The notes beneath the pieces were generated by a model. It worked only from the letters and a program-made list of their open reading frames with translations. It had not been told where the DNA came from and searched no databases. This document shows, piece after piece, positions 52,581-61,674 of a DNA stretch of 64,000 bases; within the stretch, counting starts at the first letter, position 1; each line of letters opens with the position of its first letter. Location of the stretch: the NCBI GenBank assembly GCA_902800435.1, contig CADCEQ010000013.1:1-64000 (forward strand), in the 5' to 3' direction. The stretch is from an uncultured Prevotellaceae bacterium. Lineage in GTDB: Bacteria; Bacteroidota; Bacteroidia; Bacteroidales; Bacteroidaceae. Position numbers and translations under genes: made by a program.

Positions 52581-55500
52581 TTACTTCACGATGACCTTCT
52601 GGGCCTTGCCGCCACGGACTATGATGTTCAGTCCGCGCTGCATCTTGGCCTGCTTCACACCGCTGATGGTGTAGACGCCGTCGGCTACGGTGGTAGCCGT
52701 CTTCACGTCGGCAATGCCGTCAGCCACAGGACCATCCCAACCGGTGTTGTCACCCTTTTCGATGAGCGTCAGCGTCCAGCCGCCGACAGAGTACCAGTTA
52801 CCGGCGAATACCTTCTCAGTCTGCAGGGCCTCGCTGCCGGCGCAGGTACCGATGAGCAGCTGGTGGTTGGTGACCACGGCGGTCATCTCCTGGTGCTTCC
52901 AGCCGCGACCGATGCCTTCGCCCTCTACGACGTTGGTGTTGTAGATGGTGTACTGCTCGTCGGTGTATTCACCCGACTCAACGGCAGCCTTGGCAGCTTC
53001 CCAGATGGGGCCGTGGGTGTCGGAGGCAATCATCTGCACTTCCTCGCCTTCCTCGTTATAGCCCATATAGTAGTCGAGCGGAATCTCCACGAAAGTTTTC
53101 ACGTCGCCAGGAGCGTTGAAGATATAGGCACCCTCAGCCGGTGTACGGGTGTAGACACCTACGGTGTATGTGCCGTTGGGCAGACCGGTGATGAGCTGCT
53201 GAGCGATATAGCCCTGCAGACCACCGCCGTTGTAGGAGTCGATGTAGCGGGTCGACGAGCCGTCGAGCCACTGTCCGCCGGCGGTGTTGTTGTTGCCGTT
53301 ACCCTTGTCGAAGGTCCAGCCAGTCTCAGCCTCCAGCTTCGGGTTCTTGATGAACGCCGTGTAGTCGGTAGCATTGGGATCGTCGACGATGCTCTGCTTG
53401 TCGGCCAGTGCAACGACGTCGTTCAGGGCCTCCACAAACGCGTTGACGGTGGCCAGGTCCTTCATCTCGCTGATGAGTTCAGCCTTCTGTGCAGCCATCA
53501 GGTTCTCGATGGCGGCCTTGCCCTTCTCGGCAGCTGTCTGTGCCGTAGCAGCGGCGTTGTTATAGGCTGGCGTATAGGTGTTCAGATAGTTCTTCAGCAG
53601 ATTCACCTGAGCGTCGAAGTCAACATAGCTGGCGGTGTCGTTCTTCACCCAGTTCACGACGTAGTCGTAGGCGAACTTCACGATGTCCTCAGCCTCGCCG
53701 TAGCCGTCGCCGCCGTTCTCCTTGAGCGTAGTCTGCACGGTTGGAATGGTCTTGCCCTCAATGGTGCCGTCCTCGGGGATGTACTCCTCATACTTGTCGA
53801 GACTCTTCTGGCCCTCGGTCATGGCGGCGGTCAGGCCGTTGAGTGCCTCAATGTAGTCGGTCATGGCACCGAACTTGGCGATGGAGTCGTTCAGAGCCTT
53901 CTGGTCGGCCTTGAACTTAATCTGTCCAGCCATCTCGTTGGCAGCAGCCACCTTGGCGTCGAAGGCGCCCTTGACAGCTTCGGCAGGAGCCTCACCTAAA
54001 TAATAGAGGTGGAAGTTGGTAGCCAGGAACCAGCCAGCCGAGGCATTGCCGTCGCCCGTGCCCTGAGCACCGATGGTCAGCTTGCCGTCGACGACGAGCA
54101 CCTTGTCGTCAGCCGACATGGCAACGGTCTCCCACTCATTGTAGTCCCAGCCCTCGCCTTCAAGAGCCTTTGTCGAGGTCTTGGTCTCGGCAATGCTCTT
54201 GGCGAATACGCGCTGCGTGCCGTTGGCATAGCCACTCTGAGTGATGAGGTCAGCCGAAACGGTGTAGTAGCCGTTGGGCAGTCCCTCGATGTCCTGAGCC
54301 ACGGCTACCGTTGTGGTGAAGCCCGAGTTCCAGGCGTTCCAGCAGCTGCGTCCGCGCTGCCAGTTCAGGCGCTGGTCGCCGCCGCCTGCACCGGCCACGT
54401 ACCAGCCCGTGCTGTTCAGGTCGGGACTGCTGGCGCTGCCCTCCGTGTAGTTTGACTCGCCCGTCTCTTCATTGATCTCGTTGGGGAATACCCAAGCTTC
54501 GTCAGTCTGCGTAGGCTCAGCACTGGTCTCGATGAACCAGGGGTGCTGAATGAAGATGGTGAGGTCGGCGGGGTTCTCAGCCGAAGCCGTAGCCACCTGA
54601 CTCAGGTAGTAGGCCTTGATAGCGTCCTCGCTCTCGGCAACGGCACCCATAATTTGGGCAATAATGTCGGCACCCTCTTCGGGGTCTTTCTCCTTATAGT
54701 TCAGAATCTTCTGATAGGCAGCCTCCAACTCGGCCTTGCCAGGCATGCTCGTGTTCTGCAGCAGGTCGTCCATGCGGGTCAGGGCGGCGTTCAAATTTGC
54801 CAACTCAGCCATAGCGTTGCGGATCTCGACCATGCGGGCATTCACTTCCTTCAGCGAAGCCTCGAGCTCAGCCTGGTCAGTGCTTCCCGACAGGTCGTCG
54901 ATATCCATGGCGTAGTCGCTGAGGTAGCCCGACAGTCCCATGAAGTTCTCGCCGCTTGCCTTACCAGCCAGTTCCTCACACTCAGCCACGGCATCCTGGA
55001 AGTCGGAGCGCAGCAGGTCGATGGGGTCGGCTTCACCAATCTTATAGAGCTTGATGCCGTCGATGCAGAGGAAGGGGTTGCTGCCCGAACCGCCTACCGA
55101 CTCGAAACCGAACTCCATAGTGAACTCAGACGTCGGGGTGAACTCGATGGTGTGGAGCGTCCACTCGGTGTCGCTGAAGCCCGTCTCATCCACCCACGTG
55201 TCCTTACGGCAGACGACCTTTGAGAGGTTCTTGCCGTTGGTACCGCTGGGGTTTGTATTGATGGCACCTGCTTGTAGACAGCGCGACCGCCCCAGCCGGC
55301 ACGCATGTAGACAAAGCCGATATTGTCGTCGGTGTCAAAATCTGCCGGCTTCTGCGGCACAGCAAGGAAGGTGTTGCCATTGTCAGCCACGGGAATGGCC
55401 TGCTCACCCAAATTGTAGGGCAAGGTACCGAAGTACACCCACTCACACTTGGGATAGTCCTGATTGGTCTCAACTGACCAACCGCTTACACGGCCTATGA

Positions 55501-55774
55501 AACCATTGGTAGCCGACTCCCATAGGCCGTCGGCTCGGGGATGGCCGTCGCAAGTGCCATCCGGATGCGCATACACGGTGCCGTCTTCAGCCTCCCAGGC
55601 ATAGCTACGTCCAATTTTGGTGGTGGTTTTGATGATGGCCTTCGTCGAACCATCAGCCTGCCACGTCAGGTCCTCATCGAATCCTGCGTTCTGGATGTAG
55701 TGTGTCACATCCTCCTGGGCATACGATGCCATCGACACCATTGCCCCCATAGCAAAAAGTAGTAGTTTCTTCAT
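52581..55774 (-). pseudogene. Large multidomain secreted protein, interrupted by one frameshift
   Basis: The ATG at 55774 opens a signal peptide (MKKLLLFAMGAMVSMASYAQ) and a CBM-like domain. Near 55260-55275 (around the GCCATCAATACAAACCCC stretch on the coding strand) the frame is lost; the sensible sequence goes on one frame over as NTNPSGTNGKNLSKVV..DTWVDETGFSDTEW and runs to 52581. Joined, the protein has about 1060 residues: N-terminal CBM-like domain, helical linkers (IDLLRSDFQDAVAECEELAG..., LNDSIAKFGAMTDYIEAL...), a GGDQR...CWNAW beta module like that of the GH128-like protein, a second sandwich module and a C-terminal GLNIIVRGGKAQKVIVK tail. I see no catalytic motif. A sequencing error or a true mutation would look the same. 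Confidence 0.75.
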
Positions 55775-55811
55775 AAAGTGTAAAAAATTAGTAAAGTTAG
55801 TACAATACGCC

Positions 55812-55820
55812 GCAAAGTTA
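55812..55820 (-). promoter_or_regulatory. -7 box of the secreted-protein gene
   Basis: Minus-strand TAACTTTGC, 37 nt before the ATG at 55774. Confidence 0.65.
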
Positions 55821-55887
55821 CGGATTATTTTTGAAACAGCAAAACAATCGGGCACTTTTTTCTATGATAGGCAAAAGAAAAAACAAC

Positions 55888-56167
55888 CGGCACTTCCTGC
55901 ACCTCATGCTTAACTTGCTGTGAACCAGCGCATATTCGGGTGCAAGTTGCCAAATTAACCGACACCTGAACCAACACCTGATATCTGGATAAAAATGCAA
56001 TCGGAAAAGAGCGGCACTTTTTGTCCAAAAGGCGCCGGGTTTTTACTGAAAAGCGCCGGGTTTTGGGCAAAAGGCGCCGCCTTTTGGCGACGCCTTACAG
56101 CGATTGCATAAACATTCGCCAAATGTATGAATATACGGTTAGGTGTAGGGAGTGTAGGAAGTGTAGG
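55888..56167. repeat. Inverted-repeat non-coding element, copy 2
   Basis: The 55775-56281 interval has no gene. The left part carries CACTTCCTGCAC and CACCTGA repeats (55891-55980). The right part carries GTGTAGG three times (about 56143-56167). Between them the core repeats GGCGCCGGGTTTT (about 56030-56100). The order matches the element at 13835-14187. Minus-strand reading of both cores starts with a similar KTRR.SVK peptide, but the frames diverge. No promoter pair was found for this copy. Confidence 0.5.
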
Positions 56168-56200
56168 ATAAAAAGTGCGAATGACAATTAGTGAAACAAA

Positions 56201-56232
56201 AAAGCCCCCAGTGCTTCACAGCATGGGGGACT
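56201..56232 (-). terminator. Terminator of rhaD
   Basis: On the minus strand TCCCCCATGCT and AGCACTGGGGGC pair around a short loop and are followed by TTTTTTG, 50 nt past the rhaD stop. Confidence 0.85.
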
Positions 56233-56281
56233 CTTGATTTGTTTCTAATATTAGTCAGTAGTTGTTTTTAATGTGTTCGTC

Positions 56282-57106
56282 TTAACGCGGCAGGTTGAAC
56301 GCCACGGTCATTTCCTTCATCTGCTCGTCGCTCATGCCTTCGGGCTCGAAGCCCATGCAGCGGGAGTTGATGTATATCTTAGCCGACTTCGACAGCACGT
56401 CAATCTGGTCGAAGGCATCCATCACGTCCTTACCCTTGGCAAAGACGCCATGCTTCTCCCACATCACCACATCGTAGTCTTCGAGCTCCTTCAGGGTAGC
56501 GTCAGCCAGCTCGTTGCTGCCGGGCAGCGTGTAGGGCACGATGCCGAGACCCAGTGGACAGAAAGCCTTCGTCTCGGGAATCATCGACCAGAGGATGCGC
56601 GTCAGCACGTCCTTGCCGAGGAACTCGCGGTTGTGGCTCATGGCCACCAGTTCGATGGGGTGGGTGTGGACGGTAGCCTTGTAGCCGCTGCCCGTCTCAA
56701 TCTGGCGGGCGTGGACGGTCAGGTGGCTGGGCAGCTCGGATGTGGGCATCACCGGTTCGTCGGCAATGATGACATACGAGGCGCAGTCGTCGAGGATGCG
56801 GATGATAGAGCCGTTCTGCATCGGCCAGCGGGCCAGGTCGCGCATGCGCTTGCCCGTACCTTTACAATAGAAATAGCAGCCCTTCAGTGCCGGCAGCGTC
56901 ACACCAATCTGCTTGACGTCGCTGATGGCGGGCAGCTGGCGGATTTCATCGTCTGCATATTCAGTAACGTTCACCGTGATATTGCCGCCGTTGCGCTCGG
57001 CCCAGCCGTTCTGCCACAGGTAGCCTGCAACTTCGGCCACTTTCTCAATCTCCGCCTTCAGGGCGGGGCGTCCTTCCAGTATACTTTTCATCTGTTTCTT
57101 AAGCAT
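56282..57106 (-). CDS. rhaD: Rhamnulose-1-phosphate aldolase
   Basis: 274 residues, the E. coli RhaD length. It splits L-rhamnulose 1-phosphate into dihydroxyacetone phosphate and L-lactaldehyde. Class II aldolase features: GYLWQNGWAERNGGNITVNVTE, KGTGKRMRD, the SELPSHLTVH segment with catalytic Glu, the zinc pair in VHTHPIELVAM, and VMWEKHGVFAKG with the third zinc His. No other rha gene is in the window, so the rest of the pathway must be elsewhere, which is odd because rha genes usually cluster. It has its own promoter and terminator, so it is a single-gene unit. Confidence 0.93.
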   Translation of the reverse strand: MLKKQMKSILEGRPALKAEIEKVAEVAGYLWQNGWAERNGGNITVNVTEYADDEIRQLPAISDVKQIGVTLPALKGCYFYCKGTGKRMRDLARWPMQNGSIIRILDDCASYVIIADEPVMPTSELPSHLTVHARQIETGSGYKATVHTHPIELVAMSHNREFLGKDVLTRILWSMIPETKAFCPLGLGIVPYTLPGSNELADATLKELEDYDVVMWEKHGVFAKGKDVMDAFDQIDVLSKSAKIYINSRCMGFEPEGMSDEQMKEMTVAFNLPR

Positions 57107-57119
57107 TAAATTTACGGCT

Positions 57120-57128
57120 GCAAAGGTA
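57120..57128 (-). promoter_or_regulatory. -7 box of rhaD
   Basis: Minus-strand TACCTTTGC with its G 15 nt before the ATG at 57106. Confidence 0.65.
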
Positions 57129-57207
57129 CGGCTAAAAAAAGAAATCAGCCCTCGATTTCTGATTTAAGCACTGCAATTTATGACCGCGATATTGATTTAT
57201 GTCAATT

Positions 57208-60200
57208 TCACTGACGCTTGTGGAACACACGCTCCTCGATGGTCTGGAAGATGACGAAGAGCGCTGGAACAATGAACAGCAGGGCCACGGTGCCGATGAG
57301 CATGCCGCCGATGACGCCCACGCCGAGCGAGCGGTTGCCGTTGGCACCCACGCCGGTGGCCAGGGCTAAGGGCAGCAGACCGAAGACCATCGTCAGCGAG
57401 GTCATCAGAATGGGGCGCAGTCGGACGGCAGCGGCATCGAGGGCTGCGGCGACGATGCTCATGCCCTGACGGCGGCGCTCGGAGGCGTACTCCGTGAGCA
57501 GGATGGCCGTCTTCGACAGCAGTCCGATGAGCATGATAAGACCCGTCTGCATGTAGATGTTGTTCTCAAGTCCCCACAACTGGGCGAAGAGGAACGAGCC
57601 GGCCAGTCCGAAGGGCACGCTCAGAATGACGGCCAACGGAATGAAGAGGCTCTCGTAGAGGGCACAGAGGATGAGGTAGATAAAGACGATGCAGATGACG
57701 AACACCAGGGCCGTGGTGTTCTGCGCTGAAGCCTCCTCGCGGGCCATGCCGCCGAACTCGTAGCCGTAGCCCTCGGGCAGCACCTCGGCAGCCGTCTCGC
57801 GGATAGCGTCGAGTGCCTGTCCGCTGCTGTAGCCCGTCTCGGCCGTTCCGCCCACCTGGATGGAGGGGAAGAGGTTGAAGCGCGACAGTGTCTCGGAGCC
57901 GTAGATGCGCGTCAACGTCAGGTACTGGCCGATGGGCGACATCTCGCCGTTGCTGGCGCGGACGAAGATGTTATTGAGCGACTCCGTGTCGAGGCGGTAT
58001 TCGGTTGAGGCCTGCACCATGACGCGGTAGAGCTTGGTGAAGCGTACGAAGTTGGAGGCGTATGAACCGCCGATGTAGCCGCTGAGGGCCGCCAGCACGT
58101 CGCTGGGCGATACGCCGCGCCGCTTGCAGAGGGCGGCATCGACCTCGACACGGTACTGCGGGTATTTCAGCGAGAAGTTGGTGAAGGCGCGGCTGATCTC
58201 CGGCCGCTCGTTCAGCGCGGCAATGAGCTTGTTGGTCTGCGCCAAGAGTTCGTCGATGGTGCCGCCGTGCTTGTCCTGCACGTGCAGCTCGAAGCCGTTC
58301 AGTCGGCCGAAGCCCGGCAGCATGTTCTGCGTGTTCACCTGAATCTTCGCGTTGGCGATGTCGGCGGTGCGGCGGTAGATTTCGTCGACGACGCTCTGCA
58401 CGTCGTCGCCCTTGCCCTTGCGCTCATCCCACTTCTTCAGCTTCAGGGTGAAGTTACCGTTCGACGACGACTGCTCGAAGTTGTTGCTGTTGCCGGCGAT
58501 GAGCGAGTAGATGCGCAGCTGCGGCAGGTCCTTGATGCGCTCCTCCACCTCTTTTAATATATGGTAGGTCTGCTGCAGACTGCTTCCCGGCGAAGCCTGG
58601 ACATTGATGAAGACGGTGCCCATGTCCTCGTTGGGCACAAGACCGGTCTTCGTCGTGCGCATCATCCAGCCCAGAAGGCCGATGGCCGCCACGACGAAAA
58701 CAATAGCCAGCCGAGGGTGGCGCAGCGTTGACGCCACCGAATGCTTGTAGCGGGTGACGAGGGCGGTGAAGCCGGCGTTGAAGGTGGCCGCGAAGCGGGA
58801 ATGGGGTTGATGGGCGGGATGGGCATTTTGGGCATTTCCATTCTGCCCACTTTGCCCATCAACCCCATTATCCCCATTTAATGGCTTCATAATCAGCGCA
58901 CACAGTGCCGGCGACAGCGTCAGCGCGTTGAAAAGCGAGATGCCCACGGCAATGGCCATCGTCAGTCCGAACTGCGTATAGAATGTTCCCGTGACGCCGC
59001 TGATGAAGCAGACCGGCACGAAGACGGCCATGAAGACGAGCGTGGTGGTGATAAGCGCGGAGGTGATGCTGTGCATGGCCTGAAGGGTAATCTCGCCCCT
59101 CACCTGCGACCTTTCGCCGCTGTCCAGCTTCGCCTGCACCGCCTCGACCACCACGATGGCATCGTCGACCACGGTGCCGATGACCAGCACGAGGGCGAAG
59201 AGCGTGAGCATGTTGAGCGAGAAGCCGATGGCATAGATGACGGCCAGCGTGGCAATGAGCGACACGACGATGGCGATGGCGGGGATGATGGTGGCGCGCC
59301 AGCTCTGCAGGAAGACGAACACCACGAGGATGACCAGCAGCAGGGCCTCTGCCAAGGTCTCGAGAACGCTGGCAATGGAGGCGTCGAGGAAGTCCTTCTT
59401 CGACTCAATGTCCTCGATGACGACACCCGGCGGCAGCGACTGGCGGATGTCCTCCACCTCGCGGTCAATCTGCTTGATAATCTCGTTGGCATTTGAGCCT
59501 GCCACCTGATTGATGCTGATGTTCACGCCCGGGCGGCCGTTGGTCTCGCCGATGATGTTGTAGTTCTGCGAGCCGAGTTCCACGCGGGCGATGTCGCCGA
59601 TGCGCAGCACGTTGCCGTCGGGCAGTGAGCGGATGACGAGGTTTTTGTAGCCTTCCTCCTCCTCGTAGCGTCCCCGGTATTTCAGCACATACTGGAACGT
59701 ATTCTGGCTCTCGGCACCGAGCGTACCCGTGGCCACTTCGACGTTCTGCTCGTTGAGCACCTGGGTAATGTCGGCGGGCGTCAGTCCGTAGCGCGCCATC
59801 TTCAGCGGGTCGAGCCAGATGCGCATCGAGTAGTCGGCACCCATCACGTTGACCTCGCCCACGCCGGGAATACGGCTCAGGCGCGGTTCGATGTTAATCT
59901 TTGTGTAGTTGGCCAAGAAGGCGCGGTCGAAGGTCGAGTCGGGACTGTAGACGCTGAGCTGCTTGATGTTCGACGTCTGGCGCTTGCGCACGGTGAGACC
60001 GCTCTTCACCACGTCGCTGGGCAGGCGGCCCTGCACGGTGGCGGCGCGGTTCTGCACGTTGACCATCGCCATGTCGGGGTCGGTGCCCTGCCGGAAGAAG
60101 ATGCCGATGGAGGCTGTGCCGTTGTTCGAGGCTGAGGATGTCATATACATCATGCCCTCGACACCGTTGATGGCCTCCTCGAGTGGCACGACCACGCTCT

Positions 60201-60378
60201 TCTGCACCGTTTCGGCATTGGCGCCGGTATAGCTGGCCATGATGCGCACCGTCGGCGGCGCTATCTCCGGGAACTGCTCCAGGGCGAGCTGACTCAGTCC
60301 GATGATGCCCACCAGCACCATCAGCACGCTTATCACGCCGGACAATATCGGCCTGTCTATGAATGTCTTGACGTTCAC
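57208..60378 (-). CDS. RND-family efflux pump, inner-membrane subunit (AcrB type)
   Basis: 1056 residues from a GTG at 60378 (AAAGAGGTGAACGTC context, 7 nt after the stop of the adaptor gene), giving MNVKTFIDRPILSGVISVLMVLVG, the normal family start. An earlier ATG at 60477 would translate a tandem repeat and overlap the adaptor gene by 92 nt. The hydrophobic proton-relay region shows GTVVDDAIVVVEAVQA (the Asp-Asp pair of transmembrane helix 4). SYTGANAETVQKSVVVPLEEAINGVEGMMYMTS and the C-terminal ILMTSLTMVFGLLPLALATG are further signatures. It exports drugs or other hydrophobic compounds. A translated AATGGGNAT repeat (58800-58880) lengthens the loop after the first transmembrane bundle. No outer-membrane factor gene follows. 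Confidence 0.92.
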   Translation of the reverse strand: MNVKTFIDRPILSGVISVLMVLVGIIGLSQLALEQFPEIAPPTVRIMASYTGANAETVQKSVVVPLEEAINGVEGMMYMTSSASNNGTASIGIFFRQGTDPDMAMVNVQNRAATVQGRLPSDVVKSGLTVRKRQTSNIKQLSVYSPDSTFDRAFLANYTKINIEPRLSRIPGVGEVNVMGADYSMRIWLDPLKMARYGLTPADITQVLNEQNVEVATGTLGAESQNTFQYVLKYRGRYEEEEGYKNLVIRSLPDGNVLRIGDIARVELGSQNYNIIGETNGRPGVNISINQVAGSNANEIIKQIDREVEDIRQSLPPGVVIEDIESKKDFLDASIASVLETLAEALLLVILVVFVFLQSWRATIIPAIAIVVSLIATLAVIYAIGFSLNMLTLFALVLVIGTVVDDAIVVVEAVQAKLDSGERSQVRGEITLQAMHSITSALITTTLVFMAVFVPVCFISGVTGTFYTQFGLTMAIAVGISLFNALTLSPALCALIMKPLNGDNGVDGQSGQNGNAQNAHPAHQPHSRFAATFNAGFTALVTRYKHSVASTLRHPRLAIVFVVAAIGLLGWMMRTTKTGLVPNEDMGTVFINVQASPGSSLQQTYHILKEVEERIKDLPQLRIYSLIAGNSNNFEQSSSNGNFTLKLKKWDERKGKGDDVQSVVDEIYRRTADIANAKIQVNTQNMLPGFGRLNGFELHVQDKHGGTIDELLAQTNKLIAALNERPEISRAFTNFSLKYPQYRVEVDAALCKRRGVSPSDVLAALSGYIGGSYASNFVRFTKLYRVMVQASTEYRLDTESLNNIFVRASNGEMSPIGQYLTLTRIYGSETLSRFNLFPSIQVGGTAETGYSSGQALDAIRETAAEVLPEGYGYEFGGMAREEASAQNTTALVFVICIVFIYLILCALYESLFIPLAVILSVPFGLAGSFLFAQLWGLENNIYMQTGLIMLIGLLSKTAILLTEYASERRRQGMSIVAAALDAAAVRLRPILMTSLTMVFGLLPLALATGVGANGNRSLGVGVIGGMLIGTVALLFIVPALFVIFQTIEERVFHKRQ
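58800..58880 (-). repeat. In-frame AATGGG-type array in the RND pump gene
   Basis: On the coding strand 9-nt units (AATGGGGAT, AATGGGGTT, GATGGGCAA, AGTGGGCAG) are followed by their inverted forms (GCCCATCAACCCC). The product is an Asn/Gly/Gln/His-rich loop (NGDNGVDGQSGQNGNAQNAH), unlike the rest of the protein. Confidence 0.8.
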
Positions 60379-60385
60379 CTCTTTG

Positions 60386-61561
60386 TTATTTTCGATGTTT
60401 CGAAGTTTCGATGTCTCGAAGTTCCGAAGTTTCGGTATTTCGATGTTCCGGTTTTTCGTTTTTGCTCTTGACCTCAATTCCGTCCTTTAGCAGACCGGCA
60501 CCCTCGGCTATGATGACGTCACCCTTCGTCAAGCCCTTGTCTATGACGAACTCGCGGCCGTTGTTCAGCCGGAATATCTCAACCGGTGTGGCCTTTGTCT
60601 TGCCGTCGACAACTTTGTAGACAAAAGTTTGGTTCTGCAGCTCGTAGGTAGCCTCCTGAGGCACGACGATACAGTCCTTGCGGTGGGTGGAGACGATGAC
60701 CTTGCCGCTGCCGCCGTTGTGCAGCAGGTGGCCGTCGTTGGGGAAGGTGGCGCGTATCTCGACGGCACCTGTCGAGGCATCGACGGTTCCGCTGACGGCA
60801 TCGATGCGCCCCTTGCGCGGATATTCCGAGCCGTTGCTCAGCAGGAGTCCGACGCCGGGGGCCTGACGGATGAACTCATCCATTGAGCCGTACTGGCTGA
60901 TCAGGTCGATGGCCTGGTTCTCGCTGATGCTGAAGTAGGCATGCATCTCGTGGTCGTCGGCCACGGTGACGAGCGGTTCGCTGATACTGCTGCTGACAAG
61001 TGAGCCGACATGCCAGGGAATCATCGAGGCGACACCGCTGACGGGACTTTTCACCTCGGTGTACGATAGGCTGTTTCGGGCGTTGCGCTCCTGGGCCCTG
61101 GCCTGTGCCAGGGCGGCCTCTGCTTCGAGCAGGGCATTGCGCATGGTCTGTACCGACACGTCGCCAACGACCAGGCCTTCCTGCAGGCGCTGCTCGTTTT
61201 CGTAGTTCATGCGTGCCGTGGCGAGTTTGGCCTCGGCGCTCCGGCGGGCGGCGACAGCCACCTCTAAGGCAGCGCGATAGGGCACTTGGTCAATGATGAA
61301 CAGCGTTTGTCCCCGCTTGACGGCATCGCCCTCGCGGATACAGATGCGCGTGATGTTTCCGGTCACTTGCGGCCTTACCTCTACAATCTGCCGTCCCGTC
61401 AGCCGTGCACTGTATTGCTGGCTGAGCGTGACGTCCTGCGTGGTGACGGTCATTGTAGGGTAGTGCGCAGTATCGCCCCGTGCCTTCTTTTGTTCGCTGG
61501 CACAGGAAACGGACAATAGGCACAACAAGGCGGTGCCTATAGTGCATAATTTAGTTTTCAT
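60386..61561 (-). CDS. RND efflux periplasmic adaptor (membrane fusion protein)
   Basis: 391 residues with a lipoprotein signal (LLCLLSVSCASEQ, Cys20), as in AcrA. The barrel-sandwich/lipoyl halves are visible in QQYSARLTGRQIVEVRPQVTGNITRICIREGDAVKRGQTLFIIDQVPYRAALEVA and SLSYTEVKSPVSGVASMIPWHVGSLVS. The helical hairpin between them has RSAEAKLATARMNYENEQRLQEGLV and EAALAQARAQERNARNS. It links the RND pump to an outer-membrane channel. The C-terminal 20-odd residues (RNTETSELRDIETSKHRK) are encoded by a tandem repeat and are probably not functional. The pump gene starts 7 nt behind. Confidence 0.92.
   Translation of the reverse strand: MKTKLCTIGTALLCLLSVSCASEQKKARGDTAHYPTMTVTTQDVTLSQQYSARLTGRQIVEVRPQVTGNITRICIREGDAVKRGQTLFIIDQVPYRAALEVAVAARRSAEAKLATARMNYENEQRLQEGLVVGDVSVQTMRNALLEAEAALAQARAQERNARNSLSYTEVKSPVSGVASMIPWHVGSLVSSSISEPLVTVADDHEMHAYFSISENQAIDLISQYGSMDEFIRQAPGVGLLLSNGSEYPRKGRIDAVSGTVDASTGAVEIRATFPNDGHLLHNGGSGKVIVSTHRKDCIVVPQEATYELQNQTFVYKVVDGKTKATPVEIFRLNNGREFVIDKGLTKGDVIIAEGAGLLKDGIEVKSKNEKPEHRNTETSELRDIETSKHRK
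60391..60458 (-). repeat. (TCGAAACAT)n-type array at the adaptor/pump gene junction
   Basis: About seven degenerate 9-nt units (TTTCGATGT, TTTCGAAGT, TTCCGAAGT on the plus strand). They are translated as the last 20-odd residues of the adaptor (EHRNTETSELRDIETSKHRK). It is the same family as 11534-11598 and 13129-13186. Confidence 0.9.
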
Positions 61562-61662
61562 ATCTGCTTGTTTGACCTTTGGTGGTGTTGAAAGTAAATA
61601 ACGGCGGCAGCGATTTATATTTTATTAACCTTCGCGGGGCTCCTTTTTCAACCTTTTTGCAT

Positions 61663-61671
61663 TACCTTTGC
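61663..61671 (+). promoter_or_regulatory. -7 box of the DUF6377 gene, abutting the start codon
   Basis: Plus-strand TACCTTTGC. The G at 61670 is 5 nt before the ATG at 61675, in the same TTTGCACTATGAA context as tdk. It is preceded by a second TTTTTGC. Confidence 0.65.
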
Positions 61672-61674
61672 ACT

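Noticed and set aside
55825..56070. Minus-strand frame of 81 codons in element copy 2
   Set aside because: Same reasoning as for copy 1; no signal of selection on the protein can be seen.
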